A DNA stretch of 64,000 bases from Viola odorata. Lineage: Eukaryota > Streptophyta > Magnoliopsida > Malpighiales > Violaceae. The position numbers and the translations under genes were made by a program. Each line of letters opens with the position of its first letter. The stretch's first letter is position 1. The notes under the pieces are model-generated. The model made no database searches. It worked only from the letters and a program-made list of their open reading frames with translations, and was not told the origin of the DNA. The stretch lies in the NCBI GenBank assembly GCA_963691705.1, contig OY829539.1, positions 50,318,327-50,382,326 on the forward strand, read 5' to 3'. This document shows positions 1 through 11,300 of the stretch, one piece after another.

Positions 1-255
1 TTCCTTGCGAGCAAATATTTTCTTTTTCTCCCGCATGCTGCTGACCTATCTAATCACCAACTAACCTAATGACGTCACCTTCCGGCTTTGCCATATAAAT
101 TACTCAATCGTGTACTGCTTATTCTTGGATTCTTCCTGCAAATCATATATTACTAATCAACGGAGTGAAGCATCGATTGGGGTGATGATTTCTCCGATCT
201 CTTATTTGAAGACCATCTCCATGGAAGGCAGCGACCAAAGTAAGTGCTTCTAATT
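1..255 (+). pseudogene. Truncated duplicate of promoter, 5' UTR and exon 1 of the coiled-coil/HMA gene
   Basis: This stretch is nearly identical to about 4117-4355, the promoter, leader and first exon of the gene starting at 4289. It keeps a TATA-like box (94-100), an ATG at 185, an 18-codon exon with two amino-acid changes near its end, and the same GTAAGT donor at 240. Similarity stops at about 256, where a MITE-like fragment begins, and no second exon was found downstream. It is therefore a broken partial duplicate. It may continue to the left of the window. Its promoter could still fire, which is inference. Confidence 0.8.
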
Positions 256-401
256 CCGTACTTTTTTTCGAACGTAGGTGAATCTTTAACGTATGTTCGA
301 AAAAAAGTACGAAGTTTTTCGGGGTCATATAAGTACTATTCCAGCGCGCTTAGAAAAGCGCACCGGAATAGTAAACGTAAGCCTTTCAAGACCGGAGGGA
401 G
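256..401. mobile_element. Stowaway-like MITE fragment (5' end missing)
   Basis: The internal run CCGTACTTTTTTTCGAACG and the 3' end ACCGGAGGGAG followed by TA match the fuller MITEs at 22562-22818 and 59908-60154. The CTCCCTC 5' terminus is absent, so the element is truncated. It sits exactly where the duplicated gene copy stops. It also contains an internal hairpin around 340-372. Confidence 0.6.
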
Positions 402-829
402 TATTAATTTGGTCTAATAAAAACACGAAAGATCGGATAGTTAAACAAAAACGGTAAAGAAATTACAGATGCTAAGAAAAAAGAAAAAGAAGAGTGGATC
501 GGAGAATAGAAGTAGGGAGGCAGAAAGACGAGTAATGATAGAGAAGTTAAATAATGTTTTGTCTTGAAGCTTTTTGTCCGACACTTTGCCAGCAAGCAAT
601 CATCTAATGCCATTTCCTTCCATTCACTAATATACCAAAACACCACTAGGGTCTCTCTAAATCACTGTTTTTCTAAAATAGCATACTAAGTTTGAATTAC
701 ATACATTTGTGAGCTAATTAGGTTTAATCATATCAAGTTGGTTCATTGGCGCCTAAAATCCTTTCAATTATTCTTTATATGAGGATCAAATCAACGACTT
801 TTTATTTAAAGGGTGAGAATATCTAACCC
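402..829. other. AT-rich spacer, no gene seen
   Basis: No credible coding frame, RNA gene or bounded repeat was recognised. Short open frames here show no family motif. Confidence 0.6.
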
Positions 830-3141
830 CTAATATAAAAAAAAATTAACCCACGTAAACAATACATGTATGTCGCATCATCGCGATCTCGAGCGATTCA
901 GACAAAGAAAATCGCACACGACAATGAAGTCGCCACCCTATTATTTCTAAAATTTAGGGAAACCTAAAATCCAAAAAAAAAAATAATAATAAAAAAACTA
1001 AGACACAAAAAGGGTCTAAACTCGAGAATTAAGGTTCGGGGTCGATTTATGTACTCGGAAAGGTGTTAGGCACCCAAGTCACATCCTAAAAAACGTTACC
1101 AGTTCTAAAAAAGAGGTGTTTAAAAATCACGTTGGAAAATAAATAATTGGGGTTCTTAGAGGGGATCGCCGCTTTAGCACTTACGTTGGTTGGATTGATT
1201 TTATCATAATTATTTGTCGAGTTGTTAAAAGGAAATAAATATTTTAATATTCTAAGAAAATAAAAGGGTTGATTGCACCTATTCCAATTAACTTTCGTCG
1301 AGTTTAAAATTAGTCTGATTACATGCAAAACTAATTATGTGAATTACTATCATTTTATTAATCTGTACTAAAGCGACAAGTCACTGTCAACATCAGGTCA
1401 TACATGATTAATCCTATTAACTAGGTGATAACACATAAGGAAAACACAAGGGCTGTAAGGTCCTTTATCCACAAAGGCAGTGAGGTTGACTGATCGTATA
1501 TCCACGTAGGCGGGTTTAATATGAGTTGACCGACTAGTGCCGGGAAGGTTAAGGTACCGGAACTCGCACAAGAAACGGGTTATGAACTGGTATTTGTGAA
1601 AGATAACTGTTATAAGCCAGTATCCTACCGGGAGTGTCCGGATTTGAGAAAGGGCATTATGGTAATAAATGTGAGGTTTGTTAACAGTAGCCGAGTACCG
1701 GTAACTATAATGATATCAGTTAATGACTCGTTACGGTTTCAAGGTTACGTTATGAACTGAGATAATGGCTCCATTGATGGCATTGATTGTCTTCATTAAC
1801 GCAATGCCTGTATAACAGTCAGCTGGTTGGCTTATAAATAGCAGGGTAAAGGAAGGTAAGCACACGTACACACACAAATTGTTATGATTCTTACGTTACC
1901 GCTATTATAAACACACAACATGCTAACTTGACCGTCGGAGACTTCCTCCGGCGCATTGCAGGTCACACGAGGTCAACCCTGAAGATACATCAACAAACGC
2001 AATTACCAAAGAGTCCTACCCCGTTCGGGATTTATATCACTAGGTGATCCTAAATATGCATAAATTACCAAAGTATCGTTTTGAAATGAATGCGAAAAAC
2101 ATGTTGAAAAGAGAAAAACGCGCACAAAACACATTTGTCAAAATAAACGTAAATTAAAACACATTCGTCAAGTGGGGTTTTAGCCGCGCACGAAACATAT
2201 TCATCAATGTAGACATAAATTAAAGCACATTCATTAGCATACACTTAATTAAACCAAGTTGCTTCTCATGCAAACCAATTAATTAAAATTCAAACCATTC
2301 TAAATAGTCATACATACGATAATTAAAATATATTTATCCACAACCATAATGAAAAAAGAAAAAATACCTAGTCGAGCTTTACCTACAAATCAATGATTTG
2401 TGGCAAACAAATAATAATTAAAAAAATAAATACTACAGATAATTATTACAAATTAATTACAACTTTGCAAATAAATAAATACAACGATTCGATTTCTCTC
2501 CTCGTTCGAGCTCCGCAATCGAGAATGACACATCTAATTTCTCGTTGGACTCCGTCAAACTCGTCAAGCATCATCGCGACGAACATACAAATAAAACATA
2601 CGAACAAGCGCGCACGTTAGTAAGGCACACGAATAAATTACGACCGCAGTCCAATTTTCATCTTTTTCTTGTTGGGCCGAAACCCATTTTTCATTGTTTT
2701 TTCCTTGTTGGGTCGCAGCCCAACTCTCCCATTTCTTTCTTTCTTTTTCTTTCCTTTTTCTTTCCTCCGCCTCAATCCCTTCTTCCTTTTCTTTTCTTTT
2801 TTCTCCCTTTTTTGTTCTCTTTTTTTCCTTTCCTCCGCAGCGCTGGCACCGGCGATGGGTTTTGTTGGTGGCCGGTGATCGTGTTTGGCTGGGTTGTGGT
2901 TTGGTGCGGCGGTGAGGTCGGCTGGGTCCACAGGGTGGTTTTGGTGATTGGGATTTCAAATCGGGAGGTGTTGATGATGAGTGATGGTGCTGGGTTTGAT
3001 TGAGAAGGAGCTGCAATGGTGTGATGATGAAGGGTGGCAGCTGTGGCAGAGATCAGGTTCGGCGATGGTGTGATGGATGGGCTGCAGCAAGGGCTGTCGG
3101 CGGCGATGGGTAAGTGTGGCAGGGGTGGCGCGCCCACTTGC
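830..3141. repeat. Unassigned dispersed non-coding repeat region
   Basis: There is no intact gene. The stretch has a repeat-like character: purine-rich and AT-rich tracts, a phrase around 1035-1080 (GGTGTTAGGCACCCAAGTC) of a kind I associate with LTR-type plant repeats, and a C/T-rich then G-rich stretch (2660-3130) resembling a leader. I could not define terminal repeats or a target duplication, so calling it an eroded LTR element is inference. Overlapping short frames at 2545-3160 on both strands are low-complexity artefacts. Confidence 0.3.
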
Positions 3142-3190
3142 GAGTAAGTCATTTTAACCATTTTAATAATGCTTTTTCAGGAACCAGTTA

Positions 3191-3730
3191 GTGCCTGTTT
3201 GGGAAACACCAAAAAGCTGGTTTGGGTTGCAAAAGTTGGTTTCAAAACGAAAGTAGTGTTTGGTAACACCTTTGGAAACCAACTTTCTACAAAGCACTTT
3301 TCTCATTTTGCCTTGGCCCTCCTCCTTTCCTCACTGGAGCAAATTGCTCCAGCCCAAAACCATTGGTTTTGAGTAGAGGACGGGAAGGAGTTATAAAACC
3401 CTCTCTCTCCTTTTTTTTATTTTTTTTATTTTAAATTCATTTTTTTTATTTTATATATTAGAATAAAATAAATTAAAAACTATCACAATAAAATCTCCAT
3501 ATCAAGATAAATAATTCTAGATCCACTTTTTCTATTTTTATTAATTTTTTAAAAATGGATTTTATACTCCAACTAGCTTTTAAGAAATATTTACCAAACA
3601 ACTTCTCGTTTCCCACAGCACTTTTAAGAAATGTTTACCAAACAGCATACTAGTTTTTCCAGAAGTACTTTTCCCACAGAACTTTTCCTAAAGCACTTTT
3701 CGGACTAGAACCGGAACGCCAAACAGGCCC
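3191..3730. mobile_element. Tourist-like (PIF/Harbinger) MITE
   Basis: The element starts GTGCCTGTTTGG and ends CCAAACAGGCCC, which are inverted termini with one mismatch. It is flanked on both sides by TTA (3188-3190 and 3731-3733), the 3-bp target duplication typical of PIF/Harbinger elements. At 540 bp it has no transposase frame, so it is non-autonomous. A 45-bp sequence just left of it (3142-3187) recurs imperfectly at 4012-4057, so the flanks may themselves derive from a local duplication. Confidence 0.85.
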
Positions 3731-3733
3731 TTA

Positions 3734-4101
3734 ACGACCCTACACACAAATAACAAAATTGTTAATGTTAACTTGCAATTGCCATGTTTTGATGCTTTAG
3801 CTTTAAATTTTTTAATTAAAACGTAACTTCTAAAGTAAAAAAATTCCTTTCAAAGAATAATAAAATTTAATTTCTCCAATCCGCTGAACTCATTAGAAAA
3901 GATCAGATCTTATTTAACTTGATTTTACCAACTTTTTAGAATTAACTTTTTAAACCGTTTGGATGCGAATTAGTTCACTCTAAAATTAACAATGAAAGTA
4001 AAATTTTATAAATAAGTCATTTTAGCCATTTTAATAATTCTTTTTTAGTTAAGCCAAACTTCTTTAAATACGACACGGCCCACGTTCCTGATGTCGTTCC
4101 T
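3734..4101. other. AT-rich spacer upstream of the HMA gene promoter
   Basis: No gene was recognised. It contains the second copy (4012-4060) of a short sequence also found at 3142-3190. Confidence 0.5.
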
Positions 4102-4288
4102 CGCGAGGCTGCTCGCGTTCCTGATACTTTCTTTTTCTCCCGCATGCTGCTGACTTATCTAATCACCAAATAACCTAATGGCGTCACCTTCCGGCTTTGC
4201 CATATAAATTACTCAGTACTGCTTATTCTTGGATTCTTCCTGCAAATCATATATTACTAATCAACGGAGTGAAGCACCAATTGGGGCG
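4102..4288 (+). promoter_or_regulatory. Promoter and 5' UTR of the coiled-coil/HMA gene
   Basis: A TATA-like TATAAAT lies at 4203-4209, about 80 bp before the ATG at 4289. Upstream are TGGCGTCA (4179-4186), one base away from the palindromic bZIP site TGACGTCA kept in the duplicate at 70-77, and GC-rich repeated words around 4096-4125. The block is conserved with 1-184, which supports it being the transcribed 5' region. The transcription start is not proven. Confidence 0.55.
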
Positions 4289-5987
4289 ATGATTTCTCCA
4301 ATCTCTTATTTGAAGACCATCTCCATGGAAGGCAGCGGCAAAAGTAAGTGCTTCTAATTAATTAAGAGATTAGAAACAAATTAGATTAAATCAGGTTGTG
4401 GTTTATTTATGTGGCAAAATATTTATATAAAAAAAGAAAACAAATAGTAATAATAATTGATTTTTTTACTACATGCGATTATTCTATGCGTTCTAGTTTT
4501 TCCAAACAGTCACCAGCAGAAGAATTGAAGAGAATTGGTTGTTTGTTTCTTGCAGATTATAATGGATCTGATTTCTTGCCATCAGCAAACCAGAGGAGTT
4601 CACAAAACTATGGTAACCTTATATTTTTGGCCGTAAATCATAGAACAAAGAGTATCAATAATTGTTGCTCTGTTAACGTTTTTTTCTTTGACTGTTTTAT
4701 ACAGTGCCAAATCAAAATAGTGAAAATCATTTGATAATGGATGGAAATGGAACAACAGATGCTTTTTCTGCTGCGGGAAGCAGCCAAGTACAAGCAGCAG
4801 GTAATTAATTAACTAGAGAAAAATAAGATAGGATTCCTGTTTAGGCAATTTATTCAAACTGAAATACAAGTGCTAATTATTTTGTTTTATTTTTTGTGGT
4901 AAAAAATGGTAAATACTTTGTGACAGCAACGGATAGACTTGAGAAAAAGAGAAAGATAGGCAGAGAATACCGTCAGCGAATTAAGGTAATTAGAGTTTCA
5001 ACCAAGCTACTGGTAATCCTGATATGTAGCAGCTAACATTTAGTTTTTGTTCTTTTGTAGGAAAATAAAAAAAGATTGGAAGAAGACCTCCAAGTGAAAC
5101 TTCAGCAGAATGCTGCATTGCACCAGAACTTGCAATCTGCAAATGCTTATATCGTAAGCTCGCATGATTTTGCCTGTAATTTATATTGTCTGTGTAGGAA
5201 AAAAACCAGAAACTAGAGCAAGACTTGCATGCAAGTTTTCATCAAAATGATTTGCTGAATGAAAAATTGCTAGCTGCAAACACCACGATAGAACATCTTG
5301 AGCGCAATAGCCAAGATTTCTCTCAAAAACTTGTAACTATAAGTTTCCTTCTCTGTTCTCTTTAATTTGTTCCGTTAATATACACACCTTTGCTACCAAT
5401 TTTATCCACTTTTATTTTGGCCGTCAGGATTTCCCTGAATATGTTTGATTTTTGAGTGTAGGCAGACAGGAAAAAAGTGGAAGAAGAACTGCTTCAAAAA
5501 TTGCAATCTGCAAACACTACAACAGAAAAGCTTAAGCAGCAATTGGAAGGCAAACAATCAGTTTTACGTGTATGTCATATTACTGTCCTTCTTTTTTTAA
5601 ACTTCCTGTAGAACTGTTGTTAATTGCGGTACATGTTATTACCATTGGTCCTGTTCTGTTGCAGAAGACAGTACTAAAAGTGGACATAAAAGACAATATA
5701 GAAAAGCAAAAGGTCGTAGAAGTAGTTGCCAGCTTTTCAGGTTGATTTAATTTATTATATATCTAATTAACAACAAATTAAATGGTCTTCATTCCCTAAT
5801 TATTTATCCAGCACTGCCTCTGTTACATGCAGGGATCGATTTCATTGCTATAAGCGTAACTGAGAAGAAACTAACCATCATCGGCGATGTTGATACTTTA
5901 GACATTCTAAGCGAGTTAAGAAAAATCTGCAACACGCGGCTTTTATTACTTGAGCCGGCGAAAGAAGAGAAGAAGAAAGAAGAATAA
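4289..5987 (+). CDS. Coiled-coil protein with C-terminal HMA-like domain
   Basis: Nine exons join in frame: 4289-4343, 4556-4612, 4705-4800, 4927-4985, 5061-5153, 5198-5332, 5462-5569, 5665-5740 and 5833-5987. The product is 277 residues. Residues 1-65 are polar and low-complexity. About 66-200 form a charged coiled coil built of three similar exons carrying repeated motifs such as KKRLEEDL, QKLEQDL and KKVEEEL, each followed by LQSAN or LAANT. It is preceded by a basic stretch (KKRKIGREYRQR). About 203-265 match the beta-alpha-beta fold of plant HMA proteins (VLKVDI, KVVEVVASFSGI, KKLTIIGDVD, LSELRKI), but the CxxC metal site is missing. The tail EPAKEEKKKEE is typical of HIPP-like proteins, without an isoprenylation CaaX box. 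CxxC-less HMA domains in plants usually act in protein binding; a metal role is unlikely. The function is unknown. The repeated exons suggest growth by internal exon duplication. Confidence 0.8.
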
Positions 5988-7019
5988 GAAGAGTGATCAA
6001 ATGGAACCCAACAGCTGTGCTCGATGAACTGGTGAATTCATACAATATGTTAGAATGTTTTGTTGTGTTAATCGGTGAGGTTATTAAAAACAATTTCCAC
6101 AAAAGAAACTAGGAACCTAGAAGCAAAATAATTGAAAAGGTAGTCAACCCCTTTTTCATTACAATAGTACATAGAACAAACTCCTGATATAGCATTTTCT
6201 TCATTATATCTCATGCCACAAGTCTCAACTTTTACTCTCTCAAAATCAATCTAGGAGGCTCAAAGGATTTAATTTTCTCAAGTATTTTTACTATTTTGAC
6301 TGATTTTTATTTTTAACTCATTATTTTACTAATATTGAAACATCAGTTTTCAAGTAATCTTCTGATAAAAAAAATTAAGAAGAAACTGTAAATTAGACTA
6401 TACTAAAAATGAATCAAATTGAACCATACCAAATCATTTCCAAATGGTTTGGTGTGGTCCATAAATTTTGAAAATCGGATCAAATTGGAATGTGTATACC
6501 TGGTTTATTTTCATTTAATCATTGTTGCTTCCAGCGTTGGTTTATTTATCTATTAGAAATATAAACTCAAATCTTTACCTTTTTATACATTTTTTTTATA
6601 GGAATGTACTAGTCGGTTATAAACTCGGTTATAAACTCATTTATATTTATATTTATATCTATATTTATACTATATTAAAAATACGAAAAATTTTATTCTT
6701 TAAAACTTTATTATATCCTTAAATTATTGTTTAAAAATCTATTTTATTCTTAAGTTATTGTTTAAAAGTCTATTACTTTTAAATATTTTTTATAATTCAC
6801 TTCTATTATTATTTTTTTTAAATTATCATTATCTAAGATTCCTTTTATCTTCTCAATTGTTGTCGGTAAGAAATTTAGTATATCTACAAATATAAATAAA
6901 TAAATAATATATATATATATATATATATTTAGTGACATTGAAAAATAAATAAGTAAAGAAATAAAATTTTTAAGAATAATGTAAAAATACAAAAAGTAAT
7001 TTATTTAAATATCCTACTG
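5988..7019. other. 3' UTR then AT-rich spacer
   Basis: The first 100-150 bp are probably the 3' UTR of the HMA gene. The rest is very AT-rich, with TA runs around 6640-6660 and 6907-6930. No gene was recognised. Confidence 0.5.
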
Positions 7020-7690
7020 AAAGTAGAACTACGAGTATAACACAACTATTAAAACTGTAACTCCACTGCCGACACCCCTACCCATTTCTCTTATTTTCTT
7101 CTCTTTTCTTTCTGTTTTTATTCTCATATTCTCTTCTCTGCTCTTAGATCTACAAAATACAACACACACAATTGCACAGATCAGTGGCGTGAGTGTGGTG
7201 GTGTTGGGAGTGACGATGTTTGTTGATGGCGAGGCGATAGGGATGGGTTCGAGATTGAGAGGAGGCGGTAATGAGTTTGGTTTTTGTGATTTCGGAAGGT
7301 GATGCAGCTAGGTTTTGGGGAGACATTGAGGGAGTAGTGATGATTGGTGATTTGTTTAGGATTGAGCTGGCGGTGATGATTGTGTGTGGCGATGGTGTGT
7401 GGGAGGAGGCCGAGGATGGAGCGGTGGTCGTCGGTGTGGTGAGGTTCGGTCTTGGTTTGAGGCTATAGGTGGTGGTCGGCGATGATGGTGGTTGTGTGGG
7501 TGGTGAAGCCGGGAGTGTGGGTATGGCGGTGATGGTGGTTGTGTGGGTGGTGAAGCCGGGAGTGTGGGTATGGCGGTGATGGTGGCTGTGTGGGTGAGAT
7601 CGTGGCTGGCGGTGATGATGGAGGAGGCCGGCGGTGTGGTGAGATGTTTGTTTTTGGTACTAGGTTAGTGTTGCGTTGCGATACGATGAA
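7020..7690. other. G-rich, T/C-rich stretch of unknown origin
   Basis: Pyrimidine-rich sequence (7080-7150) is followed by strongly G/T-rich sequence carrying a 47-bp tandem repeat. The open frames (7271-7468 +, 7463-7813 -) are low-complexity and match no family I know. It resembles the G-rich stretch at 2850-3130 in composition, so it may be a repeat leader, but I could not define its ends. Confidence 0.3.
7484..7596. repeat. 47-bp tandem repeat, 2.4 copies
   Basis: The unit starting GATGGTGGTTGTGTGGGTGG begins at 7484 and again at 7531. A partial third copy starts at 7578 and runs for about 19 bp with one change. The two full units are identical, which indicates recent slippage or duplication. 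Confidence 0.85.
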
Positions 7691-8300
7691 GTAGAACGAG
7701 GGAGGGATGGATAAGGGTGTACCAAAACCGGTCTGAACCAAAATGAAACAAAATCTAAAATGGATGGTAGCAGTATATATAAACAATAGAGCATAATTAA
7801 AAAGTTCAGGCATTTAAACTAGCCTAATTACTTAAAAAAGAAGGGAAAAAAAACTAGATGAATCTTAATTCCCGATGAGTGTTGTGAAGGATATATGCAG
7901 TAAACTATAATTTTTTTTTATATAAATTCAAAAAAAATTAATTTCAGGTGAGTAAATCTACGATAAAAAAGAAAAAAGAAAAAAGAAAGAAAGAAAAAGA
8001 AACTGAAACTAGAGTCTTTAACAAAGCATAGATCTGACTAAAAATAAAAACAAAAACAAATAGAGAAGCAGAAGAGGAGATAGTACAAAAGGATCTGGCG
8101 GGAAACGTGACGTGTCTAAAGTGTTTCTCGTGCGGTCCTCTTCTCCGACAATTCACAACAGACACCCGCCATTTCTACGCCGATAAACGGTTTTCACTTT
8201 GGTTTTCATTTCTTCCTTCCGCGCCAACGGTGCGTTTTTTACACTGCCCCCTCTAAAAGATCCAAATTCAAGGAAGAAAGAAAAAATTAGGGTTAGGGTT
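7691..8300 (+). other. Spacer and upstream region of the RAD5A-like gene
   Basis: No gene was recognised. The last 200 bp or so before the ATG at 8301 are less AT-rich, contain the phrase TTAGGGTTAGGGTTATGG (telo-box-like AGGGTTA words often seen in plant 5' regions), and probably include the promoter and 5' UTR. Purine-rich tracts lie at 7965-8005. Confidence 0.4.
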
Positions 8301-11300
8301 ATGGGCAACAAGATCACAGACGAGCTGTCTCCACCGTCCGCTCCATCGTTGGGCCCGCTTTCTCCAACATGGACATAATCAGATCCCTCCATCTCGCCAA
8401 CAACGACCTCACCGGCGCTATCAACATCATGCTCGACTCGCCGAAGCGAAAAACCCCTAAACCCCCACAATCTGAATCTAAACCCCAACCCGAGCCTAAA
8501 CCCAAATCCGAACCTAAAGTCAAACCTAAATTGGAGGAAAACAACTTGGAAGCTACTTGTACGGCAGACTGTAAGAATGTTGTTATGGTCAGAGTTTTAA
8601 TTTCGGGGACGAGTGGTGGTACGTGGGGAGTGCTGACGTGGCAGGGTTGTCTACGTGTAGAGGAGGGCGGGTGAAAGCTGGGGATGAAGTGAGCTTTAAG
8701 TTCCCGTCGTTGAAGAGCAAAAGTCCGACTTCTCCTTCCCCGAGGAAGGGGGGGTTTTGGGAAGGGGAAGCTGGCAGTTGCAGGTTGTTCAGAGATAGTG
8801 AGGTTTTCTGTGAAAGATAGCGGTGAGGTAATGAGAAGTTGATTACAATGCATGATATTATTCTTCATTTTCTAATGCTGGTATCTTAGTGAGTCAAGTT
8901 ATGTGAGTTGCAGATAGGAAGAATACCTAATGAATGGGCTCGCTGTATTCTGCCTCTCATGAGGGATCATAAGATTAGGATTAATGGTTGTTGCGATTCA
9001 GCTCCTCAGGTTCTTGGAATAATGGACACCATTCACTTATCAATAAGGTTAGATAAACTTTGGCGCAAAGGTTCACTCTGAAGTTAGTTATTGTTAAGAA
9101 ATTTTAATATTGCCAAGAGTGCTATATTACACAATTGGTAATGCAGTATTTGGCTTTGCTGTGCTCTGGATGGATACCTCTATGTCTTGTATCATAACAT
9201 AATCAATGTTAAATTTGTTACAGTATATGCATCAATAGTACCATGTACCGCAAACACCATCAAACCTCACTTAAGGCAGCTATGAACGCTACTGAGGAGT
9301 CAGTTGTTCATCCTCTTCCAAACCTGTTCCGGTTGCTTGGTTTAACCCCATTTAAGAAGGTGATAATCTGCCGTTTGACTATGTTTTTTCTTTATCGATT
9401 CACCTCCCCTGTTGACGAAAATTATGGTTCTAACTTTTTGAATTCGAGTGTATGTTGAACGTTTGTGATGATTAGGCCGAACGGGCTCCTACTTCTTTGA
9501 ACACAAGGAAGCGGCCCTTGGCATCAAAGGTATGTGAAAAAATAGCATGTCCTTCCCCTGTATTTTATCTTCCTAGGCTCAATTGAGTCGATGACTTTTC
9601 CTGAGCAGGATGGTTCTTGTTTTCCTGCATCATTGTTACATGCCAGCAACTCTAACAATCCACCCAAAAATGGAAATGAAGTGGAAAATGAGGAGCCTCT
9701 TTCAGATGCTGATCTTGATAATATTGTTGGTGTTGGATGCACCTCTGAGTTAGAGGTATTGCCATTTTTTAGAACATGGTTTTGTAGTTAGTTTGTGAAC
9801 GCTGATAACTTACTGAAAAGTTGTGGGGTTTAGGAAACGGATCCTCCCAACTCCCTTCAGTGTGAACTTCGTCCCTATCAAAAGCAAGCCTTACATTGGA
9901 TGCTTCAACTGGAGAAGGGAAAATGCAGAGATGAGGCAGCAGCCATAATTCACCCTTGCTGGGAAGCTTATCGTTTGGCGGACAAGTATGTCTGAATCTT
10001 TTGCTATTCAATATAACACTCAACTTATATGACGACTGTTGTAACTAGTGTTTTGTTCTAAACAGGAGGGAACTTGTCATGTATTTGAATGCATTTACTG
10101 GTGAAGCCACAACAGAATTTCCTAGCGCACTTCAAATGGCAAAAGGAGGAGTATGTCCCTTTACATTGCAACTTTGACAAGATTTAAATGAACAGCTATT
10201 TTTTATGTTTATAATATGTTGATTAAATTGTGTTTTTGAAGATTCTTGCAGATGCTATGGGACTTGGGAAGACAATTATGACAATTTCCCTCCTTCTTGC
10301 TCATTCGGACAGGGATGGCTCATCAAGTAGTCCCTCCGAGAGTCAGCCTTTCAGTGAAGGTAGTGGAAGTGATGTTGACCAATTTCCAACCCCCCTGAGC
10401 AAGGCAGCAAAGTTTTCAGCCTTTGAGAAGATTAAGAAAAAGAAGAAACTTGTAAATGGGTTCAATCTGATTGTATGCCCTATGACTCTTCTGGGCCAAT
10501 GGAAGGTACTTGTCATGGAATCTCTGCTTTCCTCTTTTTTTAATACTTATTACACTTGGTGTTTGAAACTCAATATTCCTTTGATTATGCAACTGTTCCT
10601 TGTAAAACTTCTCCATGAGACCCCCTTTAAACATTTTGACCATATTGTCAGGCAGAGATTGAAACTCATGCACAACCTGGTTCTTTGTCTATATATGTTC
10701 ACTATGGACAAAGTAGAACGAAGGATGCCAAAGTTCTGGTCCAAAGTAATGTTGTCATAACTACATATGGAGTGTTGGCCTCGGAGTTCTCTGCAGAGGT
10801 ACCCTAGAGGCTCTTTCTTTTGTGGTCATTGAATACTTCTTAGTTTAGACCATATACTGTATATTTTACTCATGAATTTCTACTTTAATGTTTCTTTCAT
10901 AGAATGCTGAGGACGGGGTGCTTTACTTTGTTCATTGGTTTAGAGTTGTTCTTGATGAAGCACATACCATAAAATCCTCAAAAAGTCAAATTTCAGTGGC
11001 TGCTGCTGCTCTGGTCGCTGATCGTCGCTGGTGTCTCACCGGTACTCCAATACAGGTGATGTATTTTATTAGATCCATATTTCCATCCACCAGAAACTTG
11101 AGACTGGTGGAAACTTTTTAATTGGTGGTGTTGACTTTGTAGATATCATGTCCTCATATGTAATTCTCATTGTCTCAGAATAACTTGGAGGATATCTACA
11201 GCCTTCTTCGTTTCTTGAAGGTGGAACCATGGGAAAATTGGGCATGGTAGGTTATGTTTTCAATTCCTTAGAGCACAGACAGTGTGGCTATTGCACCTTT

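Noticed and set aside
2564..3161. Overlapping open frames on both strands, lysine/glutamate-rich on the minus strand
   Set aside because: They arise from pyrimidine-rich low-complexity DNA; no domain, splice pattern or conserved motif supports them.
8153..8868. Minus-strand frames over the start of the RAD5A-like gene
   Set aside because: They are antisense shadows of exon 1, whose plus-strand translation clearly matches RAD5A.
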